NCBI GenBank assembly: GCA_001600415.1
Contig: BCJX01000003.1
Span: 850,697-914,696, forward strand
Direction of reading: 5' to 3'
From: Pascua guehoae
Taxonomy: Eukaryota; Basidiomycota; Tremellomycetes; Trichosporonales; Trichosporonaceae
DNA length: 64,000 bases
Positions within the stretch are counted from its first letter, which is position 1. Every line of letters begins with the position of its first letter. Positions 10,610-21,898 of the stretch are shown piece after piece. Position numbers and translations under genes: made by a program. The notes under the pieces were generated by a model. That model had not been told where the DNA came from. It saw only the letters and a list, made by a program, of their open reading frames with translations, and searched no databases.

Positions 10610-11637
10610 TCACTTGAAACGACAAACGACGAGCGGATGACGCTCGTCGTAGGTCGAGACGTCGAGGCGAAACACCTTGTATAGGTTCATAATGGCGTCC
10701 CAATGCGGCTCAAGCTTCCAGAAGCAGCCGTACCGTCTCTTGAGTGAAAGGACGAAGCGTGCTCCTTTTCGTTCAACAAAGAGGCCGGCGTATTCCTGAA
10801 AGGACGTGCGACAGTCTGTGCAGCTTGAAGTCGTCCACACCTTGGCCGGGAAGGTGAGAAACCACGTGGCAATGTCATCTTGTCCGTGCTCGGCATTGGA
10901 AAGGCGTCGGGGCCATGGTCGAAACCTGAAGAGAGGGCCAGCGTGAGGGCATGTGCAACCGTCGTCTGCTTTGCCTGCCATGAGCATGAGTGCGTCGGCT
11001 GCTTCCTCGATCGTCTTCGCCTTGACCAGTATGAGATTAAAGAGCAGCTCTACTTTGAAAATGTAGAATGCGACATCCCAAAGCCAGAGGGCTCGAGAGA
11101 GTAGAGCGTACCCTTCGGGGCATCGATTGCGGATGACGTCGAGCCAATCGGCGTCGTAGAGCAGGCATTCGGCGGAACGAGTCACGAGGCGGTTGATGAG
11201 CGTACGCACGGGTGCAGCATCCCCCGAGATGACATTGAGGATATAGCACGTGTAGGGGTTCCAGCGGTACTTGAGCAGGTCGTACGCAATGGGCAGGTCC
11301 CACATGTCGGCAAGTTCGAGAATGTTGTCAACCAGCGCGGGCGTGAGGGCTCTGCGTGGCTGAGGGCCAGTGCCGGGGCGGCGACACCTTGCTCGATCCT
11401 CTGGATCAGTTCGAGAACAAGAACGAGAGCGGTAGAGTTTGTATTGCTCAGCTCGATGGGCTGGCCGCCATGTCCTGAAGCTTGGGGGAGGTCGAGCAGG
11501 TCGCGGAAGAAGGATGAGTGCTTGGCGAGGAGGTACAGGTCAAAGTAGAAGCATACGCCGTCTGATGACTCGAGGACGACGCCGCGGATTGGCTGAGTAT
11601 ACCGTCGATGAAAGTGGCGTGGGGACGAGGATGACAT
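10610..11637 (-). CDS. BTB/POZ-like protein with C-terminal CxxC, member 3
   Basis: Two exons, 11637-11388 and 11349-10610, 329 aa. The 38-nt intron (11387-11350, GTGTCG...GCAGAG) joins the two frames into IEQ|ALTPALVDNILELADMW. The BTB-like half reads VCFYFDLYLLAKHSSFF, very close to member 1 and member 4. The middle (NILELADMWDLPIAYDLL) aligns with member 1 (VITLADEFDMPFLYATL), so this is the BTB back-helix region. The C-terminal part has CTC, then SCTDC at about residues 260-263. An additional small intron near the CTCPH segment cannot be excluded. Function unknown; it shares the protein-interaction plus possible zinc-binding plan of its paralogues. Confidence 0.75.
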
Positions 11638-12549
11638 GGCGATGGCCCGCGGGGGAGAGGGGGTTGGGGGTGGGGGTTGGGGAGGGGGGACGAGAAGGGA
11701 GGAACGAGACCAAGGGGGTGAGAGACGGCAATCGTGAGAGGGTGGGCCGACGCCGACGCAGAGAGGTGGTTGGAAAGAGTAACGCGAGGAAGGGATGATT
11801 AGAGGTTAACAAGTAGGATGAGACAACAGGATTCCAGAAGATGGCGAGAATGATGATGAAGAATGCAAAAGGATGTTGGGTGGGTGTGGTGGAGGCAGTG
11901 TGTTGTGTCGAACAGTGCTGATCCAGTGCTGATCCATGACGTTTTTGTTTCCGCCACCCACCCCACTCTCGACGCGAAGCACAGACCGCGACTTTGGCAT
12001 GCTAGACACAAAAACAAACATGACAAGATGAGTGACATTCAATCATGCGGTGCCCCGGTATACCCCACATTCCCCACATTCCCCGCAAGCAAAGTAACAT
12101 CCAACCAACCAACACGTTCGTGTTGGAGCGACACAGTCCAAGCGGCACAGCTGAGCGACACAGCCCCATGACGTATGGCGCGCCGAACATGCGCTAGGGG
12201 CCCTAGGTCACTCTGGCCTCCCTGCAGTCTAGATTGGCGACTCGGACCGGTGTTAGCCATGGAGGACGTCGACGAGCCGTGCACGAGTCGAGTCCACAGG
12301 TTCATCAAGAACGAGTGAGCGCCCCCGTATAATACCGATGCCGGGTCCCGCGCAATGCCGACGCCCGCAATGCAAAATACGATACATGATGTACATGTTC
12401 TTGGGTTATTATAAACACCCAGACGACACACGGAATGCGGGACAACAAGCCTCCGCTGTCGATGTGCGTCGAGGATGAGTTCTATCAATGTTGAGTTGTA
12501 TCGAGTATCAGTCTCTCCTAGTGTCTCTCTCCTGCGTTGCATCCTCTTG
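11638..12549. other. intergenic spacer, CT-rich leader of BTB member 3
   Basis: Immediately upstream of BTB member 3 the plus strand is G-rich (11645-11720), so the gene has a C/T-rich leader. A 23-nt direct duplication of AGTGCTGATCC sits at about 11912-11936. The rest, up to the 3' end of the HPP gene, shows nothing recognisable. Confidence 0.5.
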
Positions 12550-14420
12550 TTATACCCGCTTCCACCCTGGTGTGTCACCGCTGACAACCGGTGATAATGG
12601 CGGTAACGAGGAAATCTCGACGCCGTGCATCTCCCTTGCGGTCGTTGGCGAGTGCCGTGGGTCGTGGGGCTGGCTCTCACGCGAGCCCCGCGAGAACGAG
12701 CGGCTGAGGTACGTCGGCGACGAGTGGGGCTCCGAGACCGACGAGAACGTGTGGGTATGTGCCGTCGTGCCTTCTTGCGTCTCGTGTGACTTGCGCGAGA
12801 GCGTGCGTGTTAAGTCGTGCAGCATGCTGACGGGCGAGTGGCGGGGGTCGGCTAACGTGCTCCGTGATCGTGATCGTGACCGGCTTAGCTCCATGTTCTG
12901 CTGGTACTCTTGCCGCGAGAGTGCGCGGTGCAGCTCCATCGCATGCTGCCGAGACGGCGAGTAGTGCAGGTCAAAGTGCTTTTCGCCAGAGTGCGGCCCA
13001 GCCTGGGTCGCATCGATAGAGAGCGCGCGCTGCATCGCGGCAAAGCCGTCGTTGCGGCCCTCGACGGCGGCCATTGTGAGCTGGTCGACGTGGATCTCGG
13101 CGTCCGTGCCGTCGGGCTGGTGGACAAAGACGCGCTGGCCAGACAGCCAGTATTGAGGGTACCGACGACGGCCGACGTTCTACACGTTAGCATGTGGCAG
13201 ACGCCAAGGGACACGGGCAATGCACGCGCGCTTGTTGGGGATGGTATTGCGCCCAACAGCTTGGTGTGCGGAGTGGGCTCAGGGGCATGGAGTCTCAAGA
13301 GGTCACACGAGTCCGCACGAGTGGCATGGGCACCTCGGTGGTCTCGTGGGTTGCGACGATGAAACCGCATGGGGAGCCACGCAGATAGACAGGTGGGCAA
13401 GCACATAGGCAACAGCCTGGCTGTGCAGACTGTTGACTCAACAGTCATCGCACGAGGGCACGTTGCAGAGACATGCTCCAACTCAATCTCGCGTACGGCG
13501 CGAACGCCACGCCTCCGACGGTAACCAGCCTGGCCAACAGCCTGGCCAGCAGCCTGTCAAACTTCGCCAACCGCCCCGCCCACTGCCAGCCTCACAGCCC
13601 ACACCCCTTCCAACGCAAGCTGCCTCACTCACATTGATGATACACGCCCATCCTAACATGAGGAACGACGAAATGATGACAATGTAGACAAAGTGCCAGG
13701 ACATGTGTACTGCAGCAGGCTGGACGGACGCGATGAGGGCCGTGGCTCCGGCACTGCAGTCTGTTAGCTCGACGCCCGCTCGCCCGCGCCCACTGCCCAC
13801 TCTCTCAGCGCGACTCACGGAGGATGCACGGTACCTGTAATCTGCATGGCAAGAAGAGCAAGAGCCATGGCCGTCGCGCCGTTGAGCCACACGACTCTGG
13901 ACAGTTCCCCTGACATTGTAGTCTCGTCGAGCTGGTACGCGCCGGCAAGGCGGAAGAGGCGGGTTAGGCCGACACCAACAATGGCGCAGATGATCTGCCC
14001 ACCCACGACATGGCGTGGCTGGGCGAGGGGACTGTCAATGGTGCCAAAGCAGAGCACAGCGCTGGCACCAAAGCTCGCGACAATCAGCACAATGCCCTTG
14101 TCTGCAAACGCGGTCGCATTGACAATCTCGAGGAGGGCAATGCCCACAAACGACCCGATGACCGACGTGATCCACACTTCGTACTTCATCGGCAGGCGCG
14201 CGAGCCACGTAAACGGCGGAAAGGGGAGGGGGTCGTATGGTGGCGACGATAATGGGAGGCGGTAGCCGAGAAATCGCGACACGACGGGCGGAAAGTAGGT
14301 CCGCATGTCACGCGCGACGGTGAAAGGCGCCTGCGGCCCAGACACGACCGGGGTGCCAGTCGGCGTCAACGACTCGGGGTCCGAGGGCGGTGGTGTGCGT
14401 GGTGTGCGGGCGAGCACCAT
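12550..14420 (-). CDS. HPP-family integral membrane protein with disordered tail
   Basis: Exons 14420-13819, 13753-13633 and 13179-12550; 450 aa. The first two exons encode the HPP domain, with four hydrophobic segments (for example WITSVIGSFVGIALLEIV and FVYIVIISSFLMLGWACII). The family's name-giving motif GTVHPPAGATAL is formed across the first splice. The conserved NNVGRRRYPQYW follows across the second. In some lineages HPP proteins are linked to nitrite transport, but fungal members are uncharacterised. The last exon adds a tail of about 200 residues, Ser/Arg/His-rich (SRSRSRS, several RHSP), likely cytosolic, disordered and phosphorylated. The second intron (13632-13180, 453 nt) is about ten times longer than is usual here. 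Confidence 0.88.
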
Positions 14421-15482
14421 GGTAAACGAGTGTACAGGATGCGACAAGAAAACGAAGAGAGCTGGTAATGAAGAATGGTGACAATGTCTAGAGTTGGCAT
14501 CGACAACGCGTTGGTTGCAAAGAGAGGGGGATGGATGATGCGGGTTTAGTCCGGCATCGGAGAAGTGGGGGATCATGAGAAAGGAGCCATCCCGCCCCGC
14601 CCGCGCGTATCCTTGTTTATGGCGCGCGGCCAAATGTGGAGGTGGCACGGGTGCACCCATCTCATTCAAACCACCATGGTTGCTTCGAGACATTCGTCGT
14701 CCGTTCTTCTATCGCGAATCTTGACATTTATCTCGCTTGCGAGTTATCACGTCAGCCTGAGAATGATTGCGATAAAACAAAATAATCGCATTCCAGAGCA
14801 TTCCCGTAGAAGACTAGATATCTTTGTGCATTGTGCGTCTTTTTGCTGGATCACGAGGTCACGAGGTGGTGGGTGGTGTGTGCCGGGCCCAGGGCGAGGC
14901 ACTGGCCGCGCTGGCCACTCATTTGCGAAAGCGGGGTCAAATCCGGATCGGATTGTCACCCGGTCGTCTGACTGCTTCTGCCGCTCACGGAAAATTAACC
15001 TTTATTGTGAGCGCCACACGGCGGCGGGGGTGACGCCTACCAGTCACTGGCCACTGGCCTTGCCGATGCTAGCCGAACGCTGTTTATAGCCTTTTTGCGC
15101 CTGCACCCATGCACCCGGCTGACGGGGTGGCTTGAAGAGGCGTAATGGCGCGAGTCGTTAGAGTCGTGGTGGCGTATGCGCGCGCGTATGCCCACTCCCT
15201 GCAGATGAAACGTGCGTTGCCGGATGTTCCGATGACAATAAAAGCATCCATCAAAACAATTGCTAACTCATCGTACAAGGTCAAGACCTGCGTCAAGGAC
15301 ATCCACGCGAGACATCGGACGTGTCGAACGAATGCACAACTACTCCTCACAACTTTCGTACTTTGCAACAGCGTTTCTCTGGGCCAACACCTTGGGCAGC
15401 ACAGTGCTCAAGCCAAGTCTGGTCATGGCTCTTGGCGTTCTGTATTGAGAGGCCCAAGCAATAGCCAAAAAGGTTGTGAACG
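14421..15482. other. spacer upstream of HPP gene
   Basis: About 1.06 kb between the HPP start codon and tRNA-His. It must contain the HPP promoter. No further gene, repeat or RNA recognised. Confidence 0.5.
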
Positions 15483-15570
15483 TGACTGCACGCTGAATCG
15501 AACAGCGGTCTCTTCGGATCGGCATTGAAGCAACCACAACGAAGCGTACTAACCACTATACTATGCAATC
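15483..15570 (-). tRNA. tRNA-His (anticodon GTG) with intron
   Basis: Minus strand: 5' acceptor GATTGCA (15570-15564) pairs with TGCAGTC (15490-15484), with discriminator A at 15483. The D-arm holds the typical GTATAGTGGTTAGTAC. Anticodon stem CTTCG pairs with CGAAG; the loop reads TTGTGG with anticodon GTG, then an insert of about 16 nt before the 3' stem, the canonical place for a tRNA intron (after position 37). The T-arm is CGCTG-TTCGATT-CAGCG. Maturation needs tRNA splicing and addition of G-1. Confidence 0.93.
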
Positions 15571-16181
15571 CTCGTTGTTGAACAGTTCACGGAGACCACT
15601 TCCCCTGGAAGCTTATAAAGTATGGCACCCTTCCTCGTGGTGTTGTCGATCTTCGTTCCAAAACACACCAGGCTAAGCGTCTACCATGTTGGGTTTCTCC
15701 TGGCTCCCAAAAACAGACTATGATTCTGAGCGCTTCCAGCTTATGATCAGTATGGGTCTCTCCAACACCAGTAAAAACACACGATTGGAGGCAGCTTACG
15801 AAGGCCGTAGTGAGTAATCACCCATCTTGGGTAAACACCGTGGGCCCGTCGACGCGGTCTGAGCCGCTTTTCGGCAACCTCCGACCTGTGGGGCATGTGG
15901 GGCAACACGGCATTTGCGGCATCCGCACCACATGCACGGAACGCTTTCTCTGCGGCTGGCTGCTTGAAACCACTGAAATGACTGATGACTACCGTGTCGG
16001 TGAGTGATTGCAGTTGCCGCAATTACGAGCGGCCGACGCCGTCAGCACGTCTCCTCTTCCCGAGCGCTCGGTGGAACCGAGTCTGAACATGTGGTATGAG
16101 AGCTGGGTACATCTAATCGGCACCACTAACATTCTCCTTTCCTCACAATCTTGATCTAGACGACTGCCGTTCACCACCACG
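15571..16181. other. spacer / promoter region of ACS-A
   Basis: About 0.6 kb between tRNA-His and the ACS-A start codon. Presumed promoter. No coding frame continues into ACS-A by splicing that I can support. Confidence 0.45.
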
Positions 16182-16666
16182 ATGGCGACCACGCAGAAGA
16201 AACAGCTCACCATTGAAGAGTGTGAGTCCGCGCCCCGTCTTCCCCTACGTTCAAAACAATTCCACCACCTTCCTTCCCTTCTCGTGTGATCCCGACCCCT
16301 TGACCTTGGCAACCATGGCCACCGTCCACGACACCTGGCCTCTCCCCCCTTTTCGTCCACACTCGCGCTGACACACAGGCGACAAGCTCCTCTGCCAGAA
16401 AGGGAGCTACTTTGAGACCGAGAAGGTCGTGATCGGGGGCCGTCGGCAGCTCGTGTGGAAGAATGTGAGGGTCGGCGCGAATGTCGATATTTATGATGGC
16501 CTGGCCTGTATCGGTATCAGCCGTGAACAAGCAATTGGCGTCAACGTGCGGGTATGCCCCATGAGCGACCAAGCAGCGCAGTTACACAACGCTCCCCAAC
16601 GCACTCTTCTGCACGCCCCGGGCCCGCGCTACTGTGCATTTTCGTTTTCGGACAGCTCTCCTGCCC

Positions 16667-16697
<31 letters not shown>

Positions 16698-19627
16698 NNN
16701 NNNNNNNNNNNNNNNNNNNNNNNNNNNNNNNNNNNNNCCCCCCCCCACGTTCGTTCTAACACGCCCAGGCATACCCCACATTCCGCGCCTTCTTCATCGA
16801 CGTGTGCGCCCATTTTGCCGAGCGCGAACTCATCTCGACGCCGCAGCCCGAGCCGTCCGACTTTTACGCGCGCGACACACACACGTATGGGCAGGTGTTC
16901 CGGCGCTCGGTGGAGATGGCGGCCATTCTCCGGGGGATGGGCGTGGGGCTCGGGGACCGCGTCGCGCTGGGCGGCATGAACAGTGCGGGGTGAGTTGCGA
17001 TCGGAGACGCATGCACATGTCCTGGTGTAGTTTGGCTGACAGCCCAGCTGGATCGTGTCGTTTATCGCCACGCAGTTGCTCGGTGCGGTTCCGGTCATGC
17101 TCAATTCGACACTGTGAGCCTAAACTGCCCTGCTTGTCTGTCAGGTATGTCCCGCTGACCACAGACAAACCGACGTTCTCGTGCACTGCCTGGCGCTCAC
17201 AAAGCCAAAGGTGGTCCTCGTCGACGAGCTGCTGGCCAAGACGATTGCGCCGCTCAAGAATGACTTGAGGGCAAAAGGTGTGGGTCCGGTGAGTCACACG
17301 ACATAGATACGATACCGAAAGCCGTGGAATGGGAAGGGTGCAACTGAGTGTGGCACATTTCCTATTTCCGGCACTTATCAATGCGTCATCAGTGCTGACA
17401 CGACAGGCCTTCTGCTGGGCAGGCATCTCCCATCTCCCATCCCAGATCCACAAGGGTGTCAAGGTGAGTTCAAGACTACAATGGCATGCATAGCGGATCC
17501 TCACACACCAGCATATTTGGGACATCAAGCCCGACCCACAGCAGGTTCATGCCGTGGAAGCCGGGGAGGGGCTCGACGAGCTCAACCCGGAGAGCGACGC
17601 GCTCATCCTCTTTACCTCGGGGTGTGTAGGGATACTCGCAAATAGATTGCAGCTGACGTGGCAGGACAACCAACCTGCCCAAGGCGACGCTCTCGACGCA
17701 GCGTGCTGGGCTGTCCCACTTGCCCTCGGGTTGTGCCAGTAAGTGTCTCTTGGCAATAGGCAATAGGATGGTCGTTGTGGTATTTCTCAGAGGCTTCCGG
17801 ATTCTGACCTCCTCCCTTCCCTTCCCCCATCCTCCGTCCCTTCAATCTCTAATCCCCCCCCCCCCCCTCCTTTTTTTATCACCTCTTACTGATATCCCAG
17901 TGCTGGCGCGCTGTTGCCTCCGTGCCGGGTACACCCTCGAGGAAACGCTCGAAATGACGACCAAGCCCCCGCCTGAGCCTGGAGTCATGCTCCTGGCCGT
18001 GCCACTATTCCACGTGACTGGTCTCCTCGGGTGGTGGGCGCGCGGGCTCGTCCTGGGCTTCAAGGTCGTCTTTATGCGTCGCTGGAGTGTGCCAGACGCA
18101 ATTAATCTGATTGTCAAGGAGAAGATTGGCATTATTGGGGGGTGAGTGGAGCCTTATATTGGGTTCCTTCTCCAATGAGAGAGGCAAACTATCATACCCC
18201 GCTATGTCATCAACAACGCTGACTCGCAGTGTTCCCTCTATCGTCACGGCTGTGATGCAGTCGCCTCTGCTCCCAAAAGACCACCAGTTCACGGCGCTCA
18301 CGTACGGCGGTGCAGCGGCTCCTAAGCGTCTCGCGGCTGATGTCATCGAGCGCTGGCCCGAGTCCCTTGCGTGAGTGCTATGCGGCGGGCTTAAAATCAC
18401 TTGATTGTCTAGGACTGATGAGCAGGACACACGCCTGGGGCATGACCGAGACTAACGGCCTCTGTACTGGCTTTACCGGAGACGACTACATCAAAAAGGT
18501 GAGTGATCAACCGGAGGTGTTGGGTGCCACAAACGCCTACCTGGGCGTTGCGCATAAGCCCTCCCTGACCAACCAATACCTACGCCCGTTTACTAACACG
18601 CAGCCCGACTCGGTGGGCCACCCCATGCCCATCTACGAGGTCAAGATTGTCCACGCCGACACGCTCAAGGACCTCCCGCGTGGCGAGGTGGGAATCATCT
18701 ACGCGCGCGGGGCCAACCTCATCAAATGCTATGTGGACAATCCCAGTACGTCTGAGCTGCGTGGTGGCGCACTTGGTCTGACGCGGGCAGAGGCGACAGC
18801 AGACGCCATCGACGAGGACGGTTGGCTCAACACGGGCGACGTCGGTCTCATCGACGCCGAGGGCGACCTCTTCATCATGGACCGGGGTATGTGCTTCCTT
18901 GCAGTGTAACGCACGCGGTGACTGACCTGCAGCCAAGGACATTATCATCCGCGGCGGCGAGAACGTGAGTACATTTACATCCAGCAAGAAACCCGCCAAG
19001 ACGCGACATACGAATGGCAGGCAGGGATCGCACGGCTGACAGCAGATTGCCTCTGCCGAAGTCGAAAATGCCATTACGCACGACACGCGCGTCGCTGAAG
19101 CCGCGGCCGTCCCCGTGCCCGACCCAGTGCTCGGTGAGCGCGTCGGTGTGGCCGTCAGCCTCGCGCCGGGGGCGACGGCGACGCCAGAGAGCATCATTGC
19201 AGAAGTCGAGAAGAGGTGAGTTGAGCGTGCTAGATTGGGATAAGTTGGGCGGTGCTGACATGGGAGGTTGCGATACCCTGCGCGCCCGGCGATTGTGGTG
19301 ATTGTTCCCGAATTGCGTGAGTTTTCAGTGCTGCTGGGCGAGGTTGTGACTACAGTGGGTGCGCCACATAGGGAAGTTGATCGAGTTCTGAACTCCGTCA
19401 CCGCCATGCCGATGATGTTGAATTACGAAGAGACAGTTCCTTCTCTTGGCGAACTCTGAACTGTCTGATCAGCCCTCAACAGTTCTTGCGGGTGCGACCG
19501 GCTCTGACACACAGCAACCAACGCCAACGGCAAGATTGTCAAGACCGAGTGCAAGAAGATTGTCGTCAAGGCGTGGGAGGCGGCGGGGGGAGCGCGCTCG
19601 ATGCCCATCTCCAAGGCGCGCCTGTAG
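16182..19627 (+). CDS. peroxisomal-type AMP-dependent acyl-CoA ligase, paralogue A
   Basis: Adenylate-forming enzyme expected to activate a carboxylic acid (fatty or aryl acid) to its CoA ester. Seventeen exons: 16182-16221, 16379-16464, 16769-16989, 17048-17113, 17165-17288, 17407-17463, 17512-17621, 17665-17738, 17901-18141, 18230-18370, 18426-18498, 18604-18745, 18791-18886, 18933-18964, 19046-19215, 19267-19316, 19515-19627; 611 aa. Motifs: P-loop TSGTTNLPKA, WGMTETNG, NTGDVGLID, DIIIRGGEN and C-terminal catalytic Lys in NANGKIVK. It ends in ARL, a PTS1-like tripeptide, so a peroxisomal site is likely. The P-loop has Asn where Gly is usual. Intron 2 contains the N gap between poly-C tracts. 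It is a paralogue of the gene at 27.8-30.3 kb, which lacks six of these introns. The substrate cannot be told. Confidence 0.88.
16670..16746. other. assembly gap in poly-C tract, intron 2 of ACS-A
   Basis: Forty N (16698-16737) flanked by C homopolymers on both sides (about 28 C before, 9 after). The gap lies wholly in an intron and does not affect the protein. The real length is unknown. Confidence 0.95.
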
Positions 19628-20073
19628 GTGGGCCACTGTAGTGGGTCTCGCAGATGCAGTGGGAGTGTCTTTATGGAGTGAAAAAGGTCTAGGTATTGCA
19701 CAACCTTGGGCATGCAGTTGTACTTGCAACAGCGGGCGTGGTTGGTTTATATGAGGTTTGCATCTAGTTTGACACGGTGATTGATGCTGTGACGCGAGAC
19801 ATTGCTACTCATCATTCTATTGACACACTACGAAACGGTAACACTACCATACATTGACACCACGACACACGACGACACGACGACTCAACGACTCGGCGCT
19901 GTGCGACCCACGACTCGAGACAGCGCGACATGATTTGACGACCCCGACGGCGATTCGACAATGACGACAACTACGACATGGCGGTGCGACGGCAGACGGA
20001 ACACTGGCACACACGCTCTGGCGCTGCCTCTGTGCCATCAGCGCGGCACCACCAGTCCTCTACTGGCGGCGCA
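19628..20073. other. intergenic, convergent ACS-A / BTB member 4
   Basis: About 450 nt with an ACGAC-rich, loosely repetitive patch near 19855-19985. No gene recognised. Confidence 0.5.
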
Positions 20074-21255
20074 CTACCTACGCCTGCCGATGTAGTGCTG
20101 AGTCTGCTGCCTGCGCGCGCCGAGCATGCCGGGGAGGACCCAGTCGCCGCGCTTGACATTCGTCTTCCAGGCATGGGCGACGGCGTGCTCGATGCGCGCC
20201 GCGCAGCGGTGGCATTTGACGGCCTTGCGCGCTGCGGTGGCGGCCGTGGCGATGGCGTGGGCGGGATTGGCCTCGACTTCCTTGCATGTGGCCGCGAGGG
20301 CGGCATCGCGAAATTTGGCCCAGTCGCCCTTGAACTGCGCGTAGCTCGCGCACTTGGTGCGCAGGGGCTGCGAGACGGGTAACAGGGGAGTGCAGCTGTT
20401 ACCGAACCCGTCTTTGCCGTCGGGCATGACCTGGCACGCGACGTGGAAGTTTTTGAGTGCGCGGCGCCAGCGGCCGCTGAGCAGGTCGAGTTCCTGGAGG
20501 AGACGCTCGTCGGCCTTGCGGAGGTGTTCGCGCGCCCACATGCGGCCCGGGGAAAGGCGGGCCTCGTACCGGTCCCCGAGCCCGCCCTCGCACACGACTT
20601 TGGTCGCCCAGAACGACTTGTCGCCCTTGTTGGTCAGCGCCGAGACGGCGAGGCACACGACCGCCGGCCAGTGGGACGCCTTGAGCGCCTCGAACAGCGC
20701 AGTGTGCAGGGGCAGGTCGAACAAGTCGGCCGCCTCGAGAAGCTCGTCAATCACGTAGGTGTTGATCTTGGCCCCCGGTCCGTGCGAGCCGGGCTTGTCG
20801 TACGGCGCAAGCTTGGGCGGGTGGGAAGGAACCCCGCGCGGAGGCTTGATCCACGTCACTGCCTCGAGGATAAAGGCGAGCGCAGGCGTCGAGATCCGGA
20901 ACAGCGGGATAATGGCCGACGACACGTCGGCCGTGTCCGTGTCTGGAAGCGGGATCGTGGCGAGACCGTCGAAAAATGACGACTTGGACGCAAGCACAGG
21001 CAAACAGTAGTAGAAGCACACCTTGGACGACGATTGGAGGATGGCACTGTCCGCCCCGCGCGTGGCGAAGCGCGGGTGGAACGTGAGGTCGTGCGTCGTG
21101 GCGGTGGCGGGTTCGGGGGCGAGTGCGGGTGTGGCTTCGGGTGCGGGTGCAGGTGTGGTTTCCAATGAGCAGGGGAGGGCCTTACCCGCCGCACCAGGAG
21201 ACGGTGGGCACGCAGGAGGCATGGACGTGGAAAGTGCAGATGCCGAGGCCGTCAT
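20074..21255 (-). CDS. BTB/POZ-like protein with C-terminal CxxC, member 4
   Basis: Intronless. I chose ATG 21255 (MTASASAL, 393 aa); an upstream in-frame start at 21345 would add a Cys/Pro-rich stretch of doubtful reality. An Ala/Pro-rich leader is followed by the BTB-like part VCFYYCLPVLASKSSFF, an insert with GPGAKINTYVIDEL, the helical LLEAADLFDLPLHTALF segment, a long helical region (AREHLRKADERLL), then DWAKF and KCHRC near the C-terminus. DWAKF about 30 residues before the CxxC is shared with member 2. It is convergent with ACS-A. The upstream region on the coding strand is pyrimidine-rich with CATCTC repeats. Function unknown beyond likely protein interaction. Confidence 0.72.
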   Translation of the reverse strand: MTASASALSTSMPPACPPSPGAAGKALPCSLETTPAPAPEATPALAPEPATATTHDLTFHPRFATRGADSAILQSSSKVCFYYCLPVLASKSSFFDGLATIPLPDTDTADVSSAIIPLFRISTPALAFILEAVTWIKPPRGVPSHPPKLAPYDKPGSHGPGAKINTYVIDELLEAADLFDLPLHTALFEALKASHWPAVVCLAVSALTNKGDKSFWATKVVCEGGLGDRYEARLSPGRMWAREHLRKADERLLQELDLLSGRWRRALKNFHVACQVMPDGKDGFGNSCTPLLPVSQPLRTKCASYAQFKGDWAKFRDAALAATCKEVEANPAHAIATAATAARKAVKCHRCAARIEHAVAHAWKTNVKRGDWVLPGMLGARRQQTQHYIGRRR

Positions 21256-21898
21256 GGCCGTGCTTGTACAACGTGTCGGGCAATGGTGAGGGTGCGTGCA
21301 CGGGCCAACGAGACAACAAGGTGGACCGCGGGGCCCACAGGGCAAAGACGGTCAGGTGCCAAAGTGGCAATTTTGAGGCTGCGAGGATGGTGACGCGGTG
21401 ACGAGAGATGTAATGGAGATGGGGATGGAGATGGAGATGGGATGGAAATGAGCCAAAGGCAACTGTGCAGTTGTGAAAGCTGTGACGGATGGATGATATG
21501 CGAGCAAGTACTGTGAAGGCAAAAGGAAGGAAGGCAGGTGACACGGATGGGAATGGGGATGGGAAAGGGAATGGGAATGGTGGCAGGGAAGGTGTATTGT
21601 AATGGCCATGTCGTGTGTGCGTGTGTGCCACTGTGCCACGGCGATCCACCTCTTTCCCCCGCACATGTTGCTTCCTCGCGCGACCGCCTCGACCGTGCAC
21701 GGCACCCAATCGCCGACCGTCGCACAGTTGTTGGTTACTGGCCATCAATCCTGGTATCCAAGAGTCACACACATGCACATCCTGCATCATCCTCCAACTA
21801 CTACGCACATGCTACCTGCCTCCATCGCGATTCCTAATTCTTTTCCCATTGCCTACCGCCACTCACAGACCACAAGCACAGGCTCGCTTCCCCTCATG
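21256..21898. other. spacer with GGAGAT and GGGAAT repeats
   Basis: Lies upstream of BTB member 4 and downstream of member 5. Purine-rich low-complexity repeats occur at 21404-21450 (GGAGAT/GGGGAT units) and 21548-21583 (GGGAAT units) on the plus strand. Probably promoter/leader of member 4. Confidence 0.55.

Noticed and set aside
21255..21345. Upstream in-frame start for BTB member 4
   Set aside because: The extra Cys/Pro-rich stretch is not shared by paralogues; ATG 21255 is preferred, but not proven.
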